DNA of 41,762 nucleotides from Enhygromyxa salina (GCF_002994615.1 NZ_PVNK01000055.1:1-41762); one strand, 5' to 3'. Positions 26,201-34,185 are shown, counted from the stretch's first letter. Notes: generated from the sequence alone by a model not told the origin. Numbers and translations: made by a program.

Positions 26201-26470
26201 GAGGCGCCGACGGATGTGCTCGAGGGTCTGGGCGGGGTCGCGCTCGTAGCTCAGCAGCGCCTGACGATCGCGGATCTCTCGCACGCGGGCGGTCTCGTCG
26301 TGGCGCTTGACCCACGCGTCGAGCAGGGCCTCGACCTCGTCGAGCTCACCGCGGAGCTGGTGCTCGAGGCAGTGATGAAAATAGTAGTCTTCGGTCCCTG
26401 GGATCAGCGTCGCGAGGGCAGCCTCGCGATCCGATGCCAGCGCGAGTGCTTCGAGCTGCTCGATGTCCAT
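20237..26470 (-). CDS. giant cytoplasmic multi-domain protein (2077 aa), function unknown
   Basis: The protein has no signal peptide. Residues about 1-400 are helical and Arg/Leu-rich. About 430-980 are beta-rich modules with macroglobulin-like phrasing (LAPDNPRYVGANEPVELRVD, GTYVIELIGGGKSSRALVRK, VHVEREQLIAGQTADLVIRA). Two linkers follow: Ala/Pro-rich near 1000-1040 and Gly/Pro-rich near 1310-1360. The segment about 1490-1650 reads LIHTVYVCQVVLTNPSSSAH and YAFYFPAPGSFAHFPVHVAK, a passage I associate with very large uncharacterised planctomycete and myxobacterial proteins. The C-terminus (about 1990-2077) has a beta module ending FAILVMTTGHGALIRETAPP. The start is ATG 26468-26470, preceded by AAGG only. 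It is divergent from the SagB-type gene. Macroglobulin likeness is weak; no thioester motif was seen. Confidence 0.8.
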   Translation of the reverse strand: MDIEQLEALALASDREAALATLIPGTEDYYFHHCLEHQLRGELDEVEALLDAWVKRHDETARVREIRDRQALLSYERDPAQTLEHIRRRLNLTFDHQRETEDARSELPTRLDPAQIGREAFLVDALGRHDNLDGFTDRALDWLTESKQIAGSLTRLRALLSRLRRPDYPSLVALVLRELDDKHSRGFGGLPIHSLLTLAQLNALATARPALVSERRFVEVLLSRLKPGPDVDLDAEPARMDAHLDTLWAFVEPLAETFNSLKLHVLYHRLDFDRRRGVYDRARFDRYIRLPRQAAYMASDYRRAHQRALARFGQDYVAATGLAPVAGDDALMRDYLGQIFADPSVDDYDAYRPFLDGDYLRRVFAETKILAGVGDQERWYSLLDSPSYYGELEDRVDIELAPDNPRYVGANEPVELRVDLKKVPALVVKVFEINTLAYFQTHGRELDTSVDLDGLVANHERVIEYDEPALRRVRRSLKFESLTEPGTYVIELIGGGKSSRALVRKGGLRFVERLSAAGHVLTILNEDDELVPEASVWFGGREYPANERAEVRIPYSAAGSTSKILLRHGRASSIASLRVEAERYQLRAGVHVEREQLIAGQTADLVIRATLSVNGLPAAPSLLSAPQLVITSSDRHGTSSSVTVALELDDAAEAVHSFKVPEALAQLSFEVRAKVRSLSEQRDVELSDRSSIAVNGIDVGAEIVGLHLAATASGYVLHALGKSGEPRPDMQVNLSFGHLDFNARMQIALQTDARGRVELGRLDDIDNIQASLGAGGQASWTLPRPTGSIPTIIHIAAGQELTLARLDDDDAPVRSLLERRGSGYLRERMDAVSIDDDAIQIRGLEPGDYDLVLAHDRQRVRVRVGGEAKSGFALSAKRHLELRAPERLRVAAIEVDEQRLRVRVAGADADTRVHLFASRFVAATRARSSLDRVRLPEPLSASVRRSSSHYLSGRDIGDEYRYILERRRAEIFAGTMLERPGLLLNPWARRGTSTGTESAKAGASFGAAGKSEAMARPPAAPAPVPRAIQAAPSNNLDFLAAPAYVALNLELDDEGVVTLAREELAGHQLVHVVAANARGLASRDATLPEVEAAPRDLRLDNGLAPDGHFVKRKQRTGLAPGATLTLDDIHTAKLEVVDTLAKAHALLLTLSNDSHLREFEFVTRWPSLSPEDQRSKYSKYACHELSLFLSRKDPAFFAAHIQPYLANKRDKTFIDHYLLGDDLAGYLEPWAYGRLNTLERILLATRVEGEPGPTARHINDRFDLLPPDLEGDNAAFDTALQGSALDTRDPLGLDELAAEAEAEAEELSLAEGGGGPSGGSFGGPPSGPPPLGPGPGGPPPTLGSPSRSRRKSKRAAPPAEAPMLDGLSSRARLDEDVAAREEARRLYRVLDKTQEWAENNYYRRPPTAQGPELIGVNAFWRDYAAHSGDGPFLSGHFVRATANFAEMMCALAVLDLPFDAEPTETSLDGAALTLGAKSPLITFHEQIVAVEPDPRPLGVLVSQNYFRADDRYRYEDNERHDKYVEGELLIHTVYVCQVVLTNPSSSAHKLELLVQIPRGAMPVSNGRATRDLHVHLPPHGTHAIEYAFYFPAPGSFAHFPVHVAKNGALAVFAAPTTLEVVRRLSVVDTASWSHVSQHADDDELLRYLDQHNVERLELSRVAWRMRERGLFEAILARLSRRHVYDDLLWSYAVHHADVEAIGVYLRHQDALLRGCGLAIDSPLIRVDPVTRGWYEHLEYAPLVNARAHQLGARRKILNTAFAAQYQAFLRGLVYLRRPSDEQLLAAASYLLLQDRVADGLALLERVDAQSVTGQLQFDYLRAYAALLVEDTARARELAARHREHPVDRWRERFANLLAVLDEAEGAATQVVDADSREQEHARLAATEVGFDFEVDGSTIALSYQNLAACTVSYYRMDIELLFSRQPFMKDQSGRFSIVQPNHSARHELPADQTEHRFELPPEYRSANTIIEIVGEGLRRSKANYAHDLHVRVIEQFGQLRVQERGTNKPLTRAYVKVYARKGDGAVGFYKDGYTDIRGAFDYASLSTNELDQVERFAILVMTTGHGALIRETAPPQR

Positions 26471-26492
26471 ATGGTGGCTAACCTTGGGGGTT

Positions 26493-26526
26493 GTACGGGA
26501 GCGTGTACGGGAGCGTGTCCGGAGCG
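26493..26526. repeat. 12-bp direct repeats in the divergent promoter region
   Basis: GTACGGGAGCGT occurs twice in tandem (26493-26504, 26505-26516), followed by a degenerate third unit beginning GTCCGGAGCG. It lies 23 nt upstream of the start of the giant gene, in the 228-bp divergent space it shares with the SagB-type gene. A regulator binding array is possible. Confidence 0.55.
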
Positions 26527-26698
26527 ATCCGAAGCGCGCCGTAGAAGTTGGCGTCGGCGTCGCCGCTGAGCTCGGTCTCAGCGACGTTGGCGGCGCCACG
26601 GGCGGCGGGGCGCGTCGTGGTCACTGCGGTCAATCTCGTCGTGCAGTGCATGGTATCTACCTCGGGCCCACGCTACCACGAGGGCGTCTTTGGGTAAC

Positions 26699-28309
26699 AT
26701 GAGTAAAGATCCCGTCTCAGCCACGCTCGCGTATCACGAGCTGACCAAGCACCGCCTGCCCAACCGCTATGCGCGTTCGCTCGGGTACCTCGACTGGGAC
26801 AACCAGCCCAACCCCTTTCGGCTCTACGAGGGCAGCGAGCGAGACGTGCTCGCGCGCGATGACGAGCGCGTCGGTCCGACCCTCGACGAGGCCTACGACC
26901 CCGCCCGGATCTCGGCTCACCCGCTCGACGCCGCGGGCGTCGCTCGCCTGCTCTACGACGCGATGGCCCTGTCGGCGTGGAAGGAGGTGGCCGGCAAGCG
27001 CTGGTCGCTGCGCTGCAACCCGTCGAGCGGCAACCTTCACCCGACCGAGGCCTACGTCGTCGGTGAGGTCGCCGGGCTCGGCGACGGGCCGCGGCTGTGG
27101 CACTACACGCCCCTGCTGCATGCGCTCGAGCGTCGGGCGGCGGTCGACGCTGGGCTGTGGGACGCGCTGCGCGGTCAGGGGGAGGGCGTGATCATCGGGC
27201 TGAGCTCGATCCCGTGGCGCGAGTCGTGGAAGTACGGGGAGCGGGCGTTTCGCTACTGCCAGCACGACGTCGGCCACGCGCTCGCGGCTCTGGCCCTGGC
27301 CGCGGCGGCGCTCGGCTGGCACACGCGGATGTTGCCCTCGCTCGACGACGCGGCCGTGGCTCGGCTCCTCGGCCTGGCGAAGATCGAGGGGCCCGAGCCC
27401 GAGCACCCCGACCTCGCGCTCTTTGTCGGTCCGCGCCTGCCCTCGCATGCGCCGGTCGTGCCCGAGTCGCTCGCGCTCGGGCTGAGCGGGGTCGCCAATC
27501 GTCTCAGCCAGTCGCACGAGCCCTGGCCGGTGATCGAGCACGTCGCCGGGGCGTGTCGACGGGTCGGCGCGGTGACCTTCGATGAGCCCTCGCCCGACGC
27601 GTTGCCCGAGCCGCCGCCGTCTGGTTCGAACGCGGCCGCCCACCACCTGTTTCGAACGCGGCGCAGCGCCGTGGCCATGGACGGGGTCACCGGGTTGTCG
27701 CGCGCGAGCTTCCTGGCGATGCTGTCACGGACGCTGGCGCGGCCCGGGCACGCGCCCTTTTCGAGCCTGCTCGGTCGCCCGCGCGTGCACCTGTTGTTGT
27801 TCGTTCATCGGGTCGAGGGCCTCGAGCCGGGGCTGTATCTGCTCCTGCGCGACCCGTCCGTGCGCGAGGCGGTCGCGGCCAGCATGCACGAGGGCTTCGG
27901 GTGGGAGCCCGTCGAGACCGGGGCGCTCGCGCTGCCGCTTTGGTGCCTCGAGCGAGCCGACACGCGTCAGGCCGCGGGGCTGGTCTCGTGCCACCAGAGC
28001 ATCGCGGCCGACGGCGCGTTCGCGGTCGCGATGCTGGCCGAGCTCGGCCCGGCGCTCGCCGACCACGGGGCGTGGATGTATCGCCACCTGCACTGGGAGG
28101 CCGGCGCGATCGGGCAGGTCCTCTACCTCGAGGCCGAGGCGGCCGGGCGCCGGGCGACGGGGATCGGCTGCTTCTTCGATGACGGGGTCCACGAGATCAT
28201 CGGGGTGGGGGACCACTCGCTGGACACGATCTATCACTTCACGATCGGCGGGGCCGTCGACGATCCGCGCCTGCGCACCGTCGACGCCTACGAGCACCTC
28301 GCCCCGTGA
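26699..28309 (+). CDS. tandem nitroreductase / SagB-type dehydrogenase
   Basis: This 536-residue protein has two nitroreductase-fold halves. The first carries RCNPSSGNLHPTEAYVVGEV (about 102-121), the classic FMN-binding signature of SagB/ThcOx-type oxidoreductases. The second begins around RTRRSAVAMDG (about 320) and ends with ATGIGCFFDDGVHEIIG and YHFTIGG. SagB enzymes oxidise azolines made by YcaO proteins, but no YcaO or precursor peptide gene is visible within the window, so this one acts on something else or in trans. The start ATG 26699 is preferred over TTG 26690. It is divergent from the giant gene. Confidence 0.87.
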   Translation: MSKDPVSATLAYHELTKHRLPNRYARSLGYLDWDNQPNPFRLYEGSERDVLARDDERVGPTLDEAYDPARISAHPLDAAGVARLLYDAMALSAWKEVAGKRWSLRCNPSSGNLHPTEAYVVGEVAGLGDGPRLWHYTPLLHALERRAAVDAGLWDALRGQGEGVIIGLSSIPWRESWKYGERAFRYCQHDVGHALAALALAAAALGWHTRMLPSLDDAAVARLLGLAKIEGPEPEHPDLALFVGPRLPSHAPVVPESLALGLSGVANRLSQSHEPWPVIEHVAGACRRVGAVTFDEPSPDALPEPPPSGSNAAAHHLFRTRRSAVAMDGVTGLSRASFLAMLSRTLARPGHAPFSSLLGRPRVHLLLFVHRVEGLEPGLYLLLRDPSVREAVAASMHEGFGWEPVETGALALPLWCLERADTRQAAGLVSCHQSIAADGAFAVAMLAELGPALADHGAWMYRHLHWEAGAIGQVLYLEAEAAGRRATGIGCFFDDGVHEIIGVGDHSLDTIYHFTIGGAVDDPRLRTVDAYEHLAP

Positions 28310-28312
28310 GGC

Positions 28313-28708
28313 TCAGGGATCGTCTTGCATGTAGGGGCACTCGGTCATCGGCGGCAGGCACACGCAGGTCGCCATGTCGACCCCGTCCCAGCACGCGACC
28401 GTGCCCTGGACCATGTTGTTGCTCGAGTAGGGCGTCGAACACAGGGGGCCGTTGGTGTTCGGGTCGACCCCGCAGGCGCAGTAGGGCTGCTCACCGACGA
28501 TGCAGCTCGACCGATCGAGACACCAGCCGATGCCCGTGGAGTTGACGGCGATGTTGTCGATCACGGGCTGGCTCTGCACGCAGTTGAGCGGCCCGCAGTC
28601 GGCGTCCGAGAAGCACTCCTCGCCGTCGAGGGCCTCGCCGAGGCTGCCGCAGGCCGCCCCGGTGAGCAGGCCGCCGAGCAGCAGCAAGTATTTGACCGTA
28701 CTGCGCAT
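28313..28708 (-). CDS. small Cys-rich lipoprotein
   Basis: This 131-residue protein has a lipoprotein leader (LLGGLLTGAACG, Cys at 20) and a Cys-rich mature part with paired cysteines (ECFSDADCGPLNC, CACG, CVCLPPMTEC). It is probably disulfide-bonded at the surface. Its ATG overlaps the TGA of the upstream gene by 1 nt (TGATG), so it is coupled to it. It is the last gene of the protease operon, with only 3 nt to the convergent SagB-type stop. Confidence 0.8.
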   Translation of the reverse strand: MRSTVKYLLLLGGLLTGAACGSLGEALDGEECFSDADCGPLNCVQSQPVIDNIAVNSTGIGWCLDRSSCIVGEQPYCACGVDPNTNGPLCSTPYSSNNMVQGTVACWDGVDMATCVCLPPMTECPYMQDDP

Positions 28709-29949
28709 CAAAAGCTCCACGCCGCGCCGAGCGAGAAGCCGCCGCCGGGCAGGGGCGCGACGTCGAGGCCCGCGAGCCGAGTCGAGCGCTCGTTGCGGAG
28801 CTTGTTGCCGCGGACGGTCGCCCACAGGCCGATGCCCGCGCCGAGCACGAACCCGCCGATGCCTCCGTAGAGCATCGCCTGGCTCGTGGTGTAGCCCGCG
28901 ATGTACTTGCTGCGATCGGCGCTCCCGGCCGCGCCGACGTCGGTCGACTCGGCGCTGTACTTTTTGTTTTGGGCCAGCCCGATGTAGGCCAGCACGACGC
29001 CACCGGCCGCGATCGCGTAGCCCGAGAGCGCCGTGAAGGTCATGACCTTGATGCGCTTGTCGAGGGTCTCGGTCGCCAGATCCACGCCCGCGACGCCGTT
29101 GGTGTCGGTCATCTTTCCGACCGCGCTCGTGCTCGTCGTGGTCGTCATTTGCGGGCGGTCGATCGGCACGACCTCGACCTGGAGCGCGGCCGCGCAGCCG
29201 GCGGGCGGGCCCGCGATCGCCAGATCCCCGGTCTCTCCCTCGGCGACGGTCGACGGCGCCGAGCAAGCCGCCGCGTCGCCGTCGCGGTTGAGGATCTCCT
29301 TGGACGCGGTCGACCCGGCTCCGGTTTCGACGCCCGTGCCCTTGACGCCGCCCGAGATGCCGATGTCGGCTCCGGCGCCCGAGTAGAACACGAAGGCGCC
29401 CACGCTCAGGCCCGTGACGACGTGGGTCGCCCCGTCGCAGCGACCCGAGAGATCCGAGGTCTGAAAGTAATAGCGGCTGGCCTCGTGGCGTCCGACCAGG
29501 ACCATGTCGACGTTGAGCTGACCGTCGCGCTCGAGCTTGCCCTCGAGCTTGACCGCGCCGATCGGGATCTTCGCGTAGAGCTCGTCGGCGTTGGTGATCT
29601 TGATGTTCTCGGACTTCGGCGTGACGCTGGTGTAGCTGTAGGCCCCGCTGACGGTGCAGTTGGTGATCAGCTCCATCTCGCAGTTGCGATAGCGAACCGC
29701 GACCAGGCCCTGCTTGACGCGACTCTCGAGCGCCGCGCGCTCGCCCATCGGCCACTCGACGACCAGCGACTTCGATGCCTCGGCGCCGGGCTTGCACTTG
29801 CCGACGCTGCCCTCGAGAGTCGGCGCGGTCGAGTCGGCCAGCTTCTGGGCGGCGTTACCGGTCTTGCACGCCACTATCCCCAGGGTCATCGGCAGCGCGA
29901 CCGCGGCCGCGACGACCGTGCGCCAGAGTTTGAATGGGGGAGCTGTCAC
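28708..29949 (-). CDS. lipoprotein with C-terminal membrane-spanning region
   Basis: This 413-residue protein has a leader ending in LGIVACKTG (lipobox VAC). The N-terminal half has a repeated type of beta segment and Cys pairs (KCKPGAEAS, NCEMELITNC). The C-terminal third has two hydrophobic stretches (ALSGYAIAAGGVVLAYIGLA and AMLYGGIGGFVLGAGIGLWA), then a short tail ending GGFSLGAAWSF, an outer-membrane-like ending. GTG 29947-29949 gives the leader. No named family. Fourth in the protease operon; 53-nt gap to the preceding gene. Confidence 0.75.
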   Translation of the reverse strand: MTAPPFKLWRTVVAAAVALPMTLGIVACKTGNAAQKLADSTAPTLEGSVGKCKPGAEASKSLVVEWPMGERAALESRVKQGLVAVRYRNCEMELITNCTVSGAYSYTSVTPKSENIKITNADELYAKIPIGAVKLEGKLERDGQLNVDMVLVGRHEASRYYFQTSDLSGRCDGATHVVTGLSVGAFVFYSGAGADIGISGGVKGTGVETGAGSTASKEILNRDGDAAACSAPSTVAEGETGDLAIAGPPAGCAAALQVEVVPIDRPQMTTTTSTSAVGKMTDTNGVAGVDLATETLDKRIKVMTFTALSGYAIAAGGVVLAYIGLAQNKKYSAESTDVGAAGSADRSKYIAGYTTSQAMLYGGIGGFVLGAGIGLWATVRGNKLRNERSTRLAGLDVAPLPGGGFSLGAAWSF

Positions 29950-30002
29950 AGGCGAGAGAATAGGCGGTCTTTGCGGCGGATAAAACCAAAACAACAGCCC
30001 AT

Positions 30003-30521
30003 TCAGCCGGTCGAGTCGGTCGAGTCGTCGCCGGTCTCGGTCTCGGTCGAGTCGTCGCCGGTCTCGGTGTCTCCGGCCTCGGCTGAGCCGCAATCTACGC
30101 TGCAGCCGGCGCCTTCGAGCACACCTCGGAGCACGCAGCGCTCGCTCGCGTTGGCGATCGAGGCGGTGACCACGGCCCCGCACTCGGCACCCTTGGGCAG
30201 GGCGATGGGCACCAAGGCCAGGCCGTCTTCATCGTGGGTCGCCGTCTTCGTGAGCTCGGCGCAAGCGGTCGAGACTGTGAGCTCGAGCTCAGCGGGAGAG
30301 CCGTCGAGCTGCTCGGGCAGCGCATGGACGGCGTAGATGACCTGGTCGCTCGTGACGTTCAGATCTCCCGTGCTCGCGCAGCTGTCACTGCCCAGCGCGG
30401 GCCGGCGGCCGTCGGCTTCGTCGCGGACGTCGAAGATCGGCTCGACGATGTCGCCGCAGCCCGTCGCCGCGAGCACGGTCACGGCCAAGCCCAGTCGAAG
30501 CGTCGCTCGAAGCGTTTTCAT
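30003..30521 (-). CDS. lipoprotein with acidic Thr/Asp-rich tail
   Basis: This 172-residue protein has a leader ending in VLAATGCGD (Cys at 22). The middle is a compact domain with four Cys; the C-terminus is a low-complexity tail of Asp, Glu, Ser and Thr. Function unknown. ATG 30519-30521 is chosen; an in-frame GTG at 30528-30530 overlaps the stop of the upstream gene (GTGA) and would add three residues and bring coupling. Third in the protease operon. Confidence 0.75.
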   Translation of the reverse strand: MKTLRATLRLGLAVTVLAATGCGDIVEPIFDVRDEADGRRPALGSDSCASTGDLNVTSDQVIYAVHALPEQLDGSPAELELTVSTACAELTKTATHDEDGLALVPIALPKGAECGAVVTASIANASERCVLRGVLEGAGCSVDCGSAEAGDTETGDDSTETETGDDSTDSTG

Positions 30522-30526
30522 GACGC

Positions 30527-33184
30527 TCACTTGCCCCTCGCGTAGAGCCGCCAGAGCGTAAGGTCGACGCCGAGCGCGACGCCGATCTGGAGGGCGTCGG
30601 CTCCGGGCCCGCTGACGGTCGGGCCCCAGGTCCGAAACTGCGGGCGATAGACCGCGCCGAGCAGGGCGACGAGCGGCGTCGGTCCGAGGTTGAAGCGCAA
30701 GAAGGCGCCAGGAGCCAGGACCGTGACCGGGCGCGGGCCGGGGAGCTGGCCGCTGTTGGACACGTCGTAGTGAAGAAACGCGGCGGGATCGAGGATCGAG
30801 AGGAACCCACCGAAGCCCCAGTTGCCGAACCCGCGCACGATGTCGATCCCGACCGGCAGCGAGAGCGTGGGCGCCTGGCCGTAGGCCGGGCGGCCCTGCT
30901 CGAGGGTCGCGCCGTAGGGGCCCCAGCGGAACTCGGTGGCCGCGAAGATGCCGGGGTAGCTCGCGAGCGAGATCGTCACGTTGTCCTTGACCAGCTTGCG
31001 CCGCCAGCCGCCCGGGGGGTTCGCGGCCGCGTCGATCGTCTCGGCCATCTGCTCGGTGGTCTCGGCCGAGAGCAGGGCCGCGATCGTTCCAGAGCTTCGG
31101 CCGAGCGCGTCGAGCCGGGCCCGGCACTCGCTCGTGGCCGGGTGGGTCCCGCAGACCTGGCTGAAGGTCGAGAGGAGCTCGGCCGAGCCGACCGCGACGG
31201 CCTGGGCGTAGTCGCCGATCGCGATCTTGCTGGCCACGTCGGCGCCGGCCCGCAGCTTGTCGCTGATCGCGTGGGTCGCCTCCACGTGGCGCTCGAGCAG
31301 CGCGAGGGCCGTGGCCGCACCCGCGCTGTCGAGCTCGGGCGCGAGGTCGAGGCCGGGGAACATCTGGGTTGGGTCCGAGAGGCCCTCGGCGGCGTCGAGG
31401 ATCGCGGCGGTCAGGCTCAGGCTCGCGTCGATCACGGCGATCCCCGCCTGCCACTGCTCGACGATGTGATCGCGGGCGTGGTCGGGCGCAGCGTCGGCCT
31501 TCGAGGTGCTGGCGAGGGCCGTGGCGGCGGTCTGCATCGCGTTGACCTCGATCGCCAGCGACTGGAGCTGTTGGCCAGCGTGGCGGTGGAGGCGGACGAT
31601 CGTCGACAGGCGCTCGATGTCGGGGTTGGCGAGGGCGGTGCCCAGGTCGCCGCTGGCCTCGACGCTGGCGTAGCCCTGGCCGACCAGGACCCAGCAGGCC
31701 GGGGCGTCGAGCATGCTGGTCAGCACCGCCGTGTAGCTGGCCTTGGCCGCGTTGTGAAAGCGCGGCTCGAAGTGGGCGATCTCGGCGGGCAGCGAGACGC
31801 CGCAGGCGAGCAAGGCCAGGGGCGGGTCGACGACGGCGGCCTCACTCGCGCGGACCGAGGCGCGGCTGGCCGCGGCCCCGAGCTCGCGCAGCGCGATGAG
31901 TGGATCGGCGTGGTCGAGCAGGCGCTCGATGAAGCGCTGGCCGGCTCGGCGCAGACGCCCGACCTCGGCGCAGCCTTCGGTCTGCGCGGCGCTCGGCGCC
32001 TTGCAGGCGACCAGCGCGGGCTGCTGGGGCGCGGACGCGTCGCCTGGGCCTTCGACCTGCGACCAGTGAAACTCCGCGAGCGCGACCCCGGTCACGACCC
32101 CGGGCCAGCCCTCGATGTCGGCCTCGAGCGCGCCGCGGAGGGCCTCGAGCAGGGCCGCGCCAGCGCCGTAGTGATCGAGGCGATTCTCGCGGGCGAGCGC
32201 GCACAGGTTGGGCAGCAGCTCGTTGCGGAGCTCGGTCTGGAGGACCATGTGCGGCGACTCGAAGACCGCGCGCAGGGCGTCGGCGTTGGGGCCACCGGGG
32301 CGCTCGCGCAGGAGCTGCTCCGCGAGCGTGACCAGCTCGATGTCCGAGTAGGCCTCGGCCCCCTGGCCGAGCGCGGCGCTGAGATCCTTGCGCTCGGCCT
32401 TTGTCAGCGGGCCAGCTCCGCAGACCCGGTCGCCGATCTCGTCGAGCATCCAGCCGATCGCCTCGCGCTTGGCTCGATCGGCGATGACCCGGGCGAGCCC
32501 GCCGAGGAAGGGCTCGAGGACGTCCATGCCCGTGGCGCCGCCGCTGAGCAGCGCGCCGACGGCCCCGGCGTCGGCGGACTGGCGGATCGTGTTGACCGAA
32601 GTCGACAGCTGCGTGACCGCCTGCCCGATCGGCGTCAGCTTTGGGGTGGAGTCCCGAAGCGGCTGTAGAAGCGGCTGCAGTTGGTCGGCGTATTTGCGGA
32701 TCGGCTCGAGGGCGCTCAGGGTCGTGCGGATGTCGTCTTGGGCGTTGGTCGCGGCGACGCGGGCGAGCGCGGGATCCGAGAACGCGCAGAGATCGATCTT
32801 GGCCGCGTCGCCGCAGTAGGTCGCGCACAGTCCCTTCCAGTCGTCGGCCGCCGCGGGGACGACCGGAGCGGCGATGTCTTCGGTGCTGGTGAGCAGCGTG
32901 AAGGGCTGCTCGGGGTCGGCGCAGATGATCCCGAGCCTGGTTGCGATCTTGGCGAAGTGCTCGGCGACCAGGCGGTTCGGATCTACGGACTGGTTTGTGC
33001 CGCCGCCTTGGCCGTTGGGGTCGGCGAGCGAGCCGGGCTCGGTGTTGGTCGCGAAGGTTGGGGCCTCCGCGGGGCTCTGTGCCCGGGCCGAGCGGGGGCT
33101 CGAGAGCGCGGCACACAGCGCGAGCGCGAGGCTCGCGAGCACACGCACGAGGCGCTTGTTCAATGGGGTGGCGGGGCCGGACAT
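30527..33184 (-). CDS. exported 885-aa protein with probable beta-barrel C-terminus
   Basis: A signal peptide (1-35) ends in SPRSARAQ. The body (about 70-700) is rich in helices, Ala/Leu and scattered Cys, with no enzyme motif. The last 150 residues are different: NVTISLASYPGIFAATEFRW, PTLSLPVGIDIVRGFGNWGF and DALQIGVALGVDLTLWRLYA alternate hydrophobic and polar residues and Gly/Tyr/Trp turns, the style of outer-membrane beta-strands. It may be an outer-membrane or periplasmic protein with a barrel end. The start ATG follows the stop of the protease gene directly (TGAATG), so they are translationally coupled. Confidence 0.75.
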   Translation of the reverse strand: MSGPATPLNKRLVRVLASLALALCAALSSPRSARAQSPAEAPTFATNTEPGSLADPNGQGGGTNQSVDPNRLVAEHFAKIATRLGIICADPEQPFTLLTSTEDIAAPVVPAAADDWKGLCATYCGDAAKIDLCAFSDPALARVAATNAQDDIRTTLSALEPIRKYADQLQPLLQPLRDSTPKLTPIGQAVTQLSTSVNTIRQSADAGAVGALLSGGATGMDVLEPFLGGLARVIADRAKREAIGWMLDEIGDRVCGAGPLTKAERKDLSAALGQGAEAYSDIELVTLAEQLLRERPGGPNADALRAVFESPHMVLQTELRNELLPNLCALARENRLDHYGAGAALLEALRGALEADIEGWPGVVTGVALAEFHWSQVEGPGDASAPQQPALVACKAPSAAQTEGCAEVGRLRRAGQRFIERLLDHADPLIALRELGAAASRASVRASEAAVVDPPLALLACGVSLPAEIAHFEPRFHNAAKASYTAVLTSMLDAPACWVLVGQGYASVEASGDLGTALANPDIERLSTIVRLHRHAGQQLQSLAIEVNAMQTAATALASTSKADAAPDHARDHIVEQWQAGIAVIDASLSLTAAILDAAEGLSDPTQMFPGLDLAPELDSAGAATALALLERHVEATHAISDKLRAGADVASKIAIGDYAQAVAVGSAELLSTFSQVCGTHPATSECRARLDALGRSSGTIAALLSAETTEQMAETIDAAANPPGGWRRKLVKDNVTISLASYPGIFAATEFRWGPYGATLEQGRPAYGQAPTLSLPVGIDIVRGFGNWGFGGFLSILDPAAFLHYDVSNSGQLPGPRPVTVLAPGAFLRFNLGPTPLVALLGAVYRPQFRTWGPTVSGPGADALQIGVALGVDLTLWRLYARGK

Positions 33185-33826
33185 TCAACCGATCTCGTAG
33201 GCTTTGCTGCGCAGCTGGTCGATGAGGTCGAGGCTGAACATCGACGCGCGGTTGCTCTCGTTGGCGATCGCGCCGTGGTGGACGCCGATGACCTCGCCGG
33301 AGCCGGGCTCGATGACCGCGCCGCCGCTGAAGCCGTTGAGGCCCGGGGACGGCTGGGGCTCACCGCTGGCGTTGGTCTCGCCGTAGACCAGCCAGTCGCC
33401 GCTCGGGGCCGCGGTCACAGCTTGCCATTTGCGCCAACGTCGGGGCGCGGCCCGCCACGCGTCGTAGCTCTCGTAGCCCTGGAGCACGGCCTCGACGGCG
33501 GTGTGCGGGACCCGGGCCTGGAGCGGCGTCGTGAACCCGCGCACGCTGCCCGGGAGGCGGATCACCGCGAGGTCGCGGCTTCCGTCCCAGGCGACCGCGC
33601 ACGCGTCGAACCACACGGTCGAGCGCGCGCTGTCGCTCGACTGGGCCTCGATCTTGACGCTCGCGCTGCCCTCGACCACGTGCCACGCCGTGACGACCGT
33701 GTCGCGCCACTTGTCGACGAAGAAGCCGTTTCCAAACGCCCCGTCGGCGACGACGACGACGCGCGGATCGATGTTGAGGCCGTTGTAGCGATGAGATCGC
33801 TGGTCGAGCGGCGCCGCCGAGAACAT
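33185..33826 (-). CDS. trypsin-like serine protease, cytoplasmic form
   Basis: This 213-residue protein has the complete S1-type triad: His49 (VVTAWHVVEG), Asp85 (RDLAVIRLPG) and Ser167 (GFSGGAVI). From ATG 33824-33826 there is no signal peptide, so the protease should stay in the cytoplasm, unlike its operon partners. The frame is open for another 270 nt upstream but those residues are Arg/Pro-rich and not protein-like. It is the first gene of a five-gene minus-strand operon whose products are otherwise exported. Its stop abuts the start of the 885-residue protein. Proteases of this sort occur as effectors in bacterial conflict and signalling systems; whether that holds here is unknown. Confidence 0.85.
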   Translation of the reverse strand: MFSAAPLDQRSHRYNGLNIDPRVVVVADGAFGNGFFVDKWRDTVVTAWHVVEGSASVKIEAQSSDSARSTVWFDACAVAWDGSRDLAVIRLPGSVRGFTTPLQARVPHTAVEAVLQGYESYDAWRAAPRRWRKWQAVTAAPSGDWLVYGETNASGEPQPSPGLNGFSGGAVIEPGSGEVIGVHHGAIANESNRASMFSLDLIDQLRSKAYEIG

Positions 33827-34185
33827 CCAAAATAGCGTAGGGGGCGGGGTTCGGCCGCACAAGCGGAAAAGCCTGGCCAAGGCGAAGCTTTTCGTAGATC
33901 CAGGCCTGGCGATGGCCGAGTTCGCGCTGTCGACCTCTGCGCGCGGTCGGGGGGGTACCCTGCGCGGCGCTGCTCGTCTCACGGCCTGCGTCGACTCGGG
34001 CGTCGCCGAGGCCGAGGGGGCCGGGGCCAGCCGTGGCCACGAGGGGTCGCGCGTCCGGCAAGGCGGCGACCTCAGGGGCTGCACGTCCGACTCGGCCAAG
34101 TCGCTGTGGCCTGGCTCGCAGCGGATGTTTGCACCCGCTCGTGCAAAAAACTGGTCAGGTCCCTTCGTGCCGTTACCATGCGCCC
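33827..34185. other. divergent intergenic region, 359 bp
   Basis: No gene is supported here. It separates the start of the protease operon from the start of the VWA lipoprotein and must contain both promoters. No named promoter motif or long repeat was found. Confidence 0.4.
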
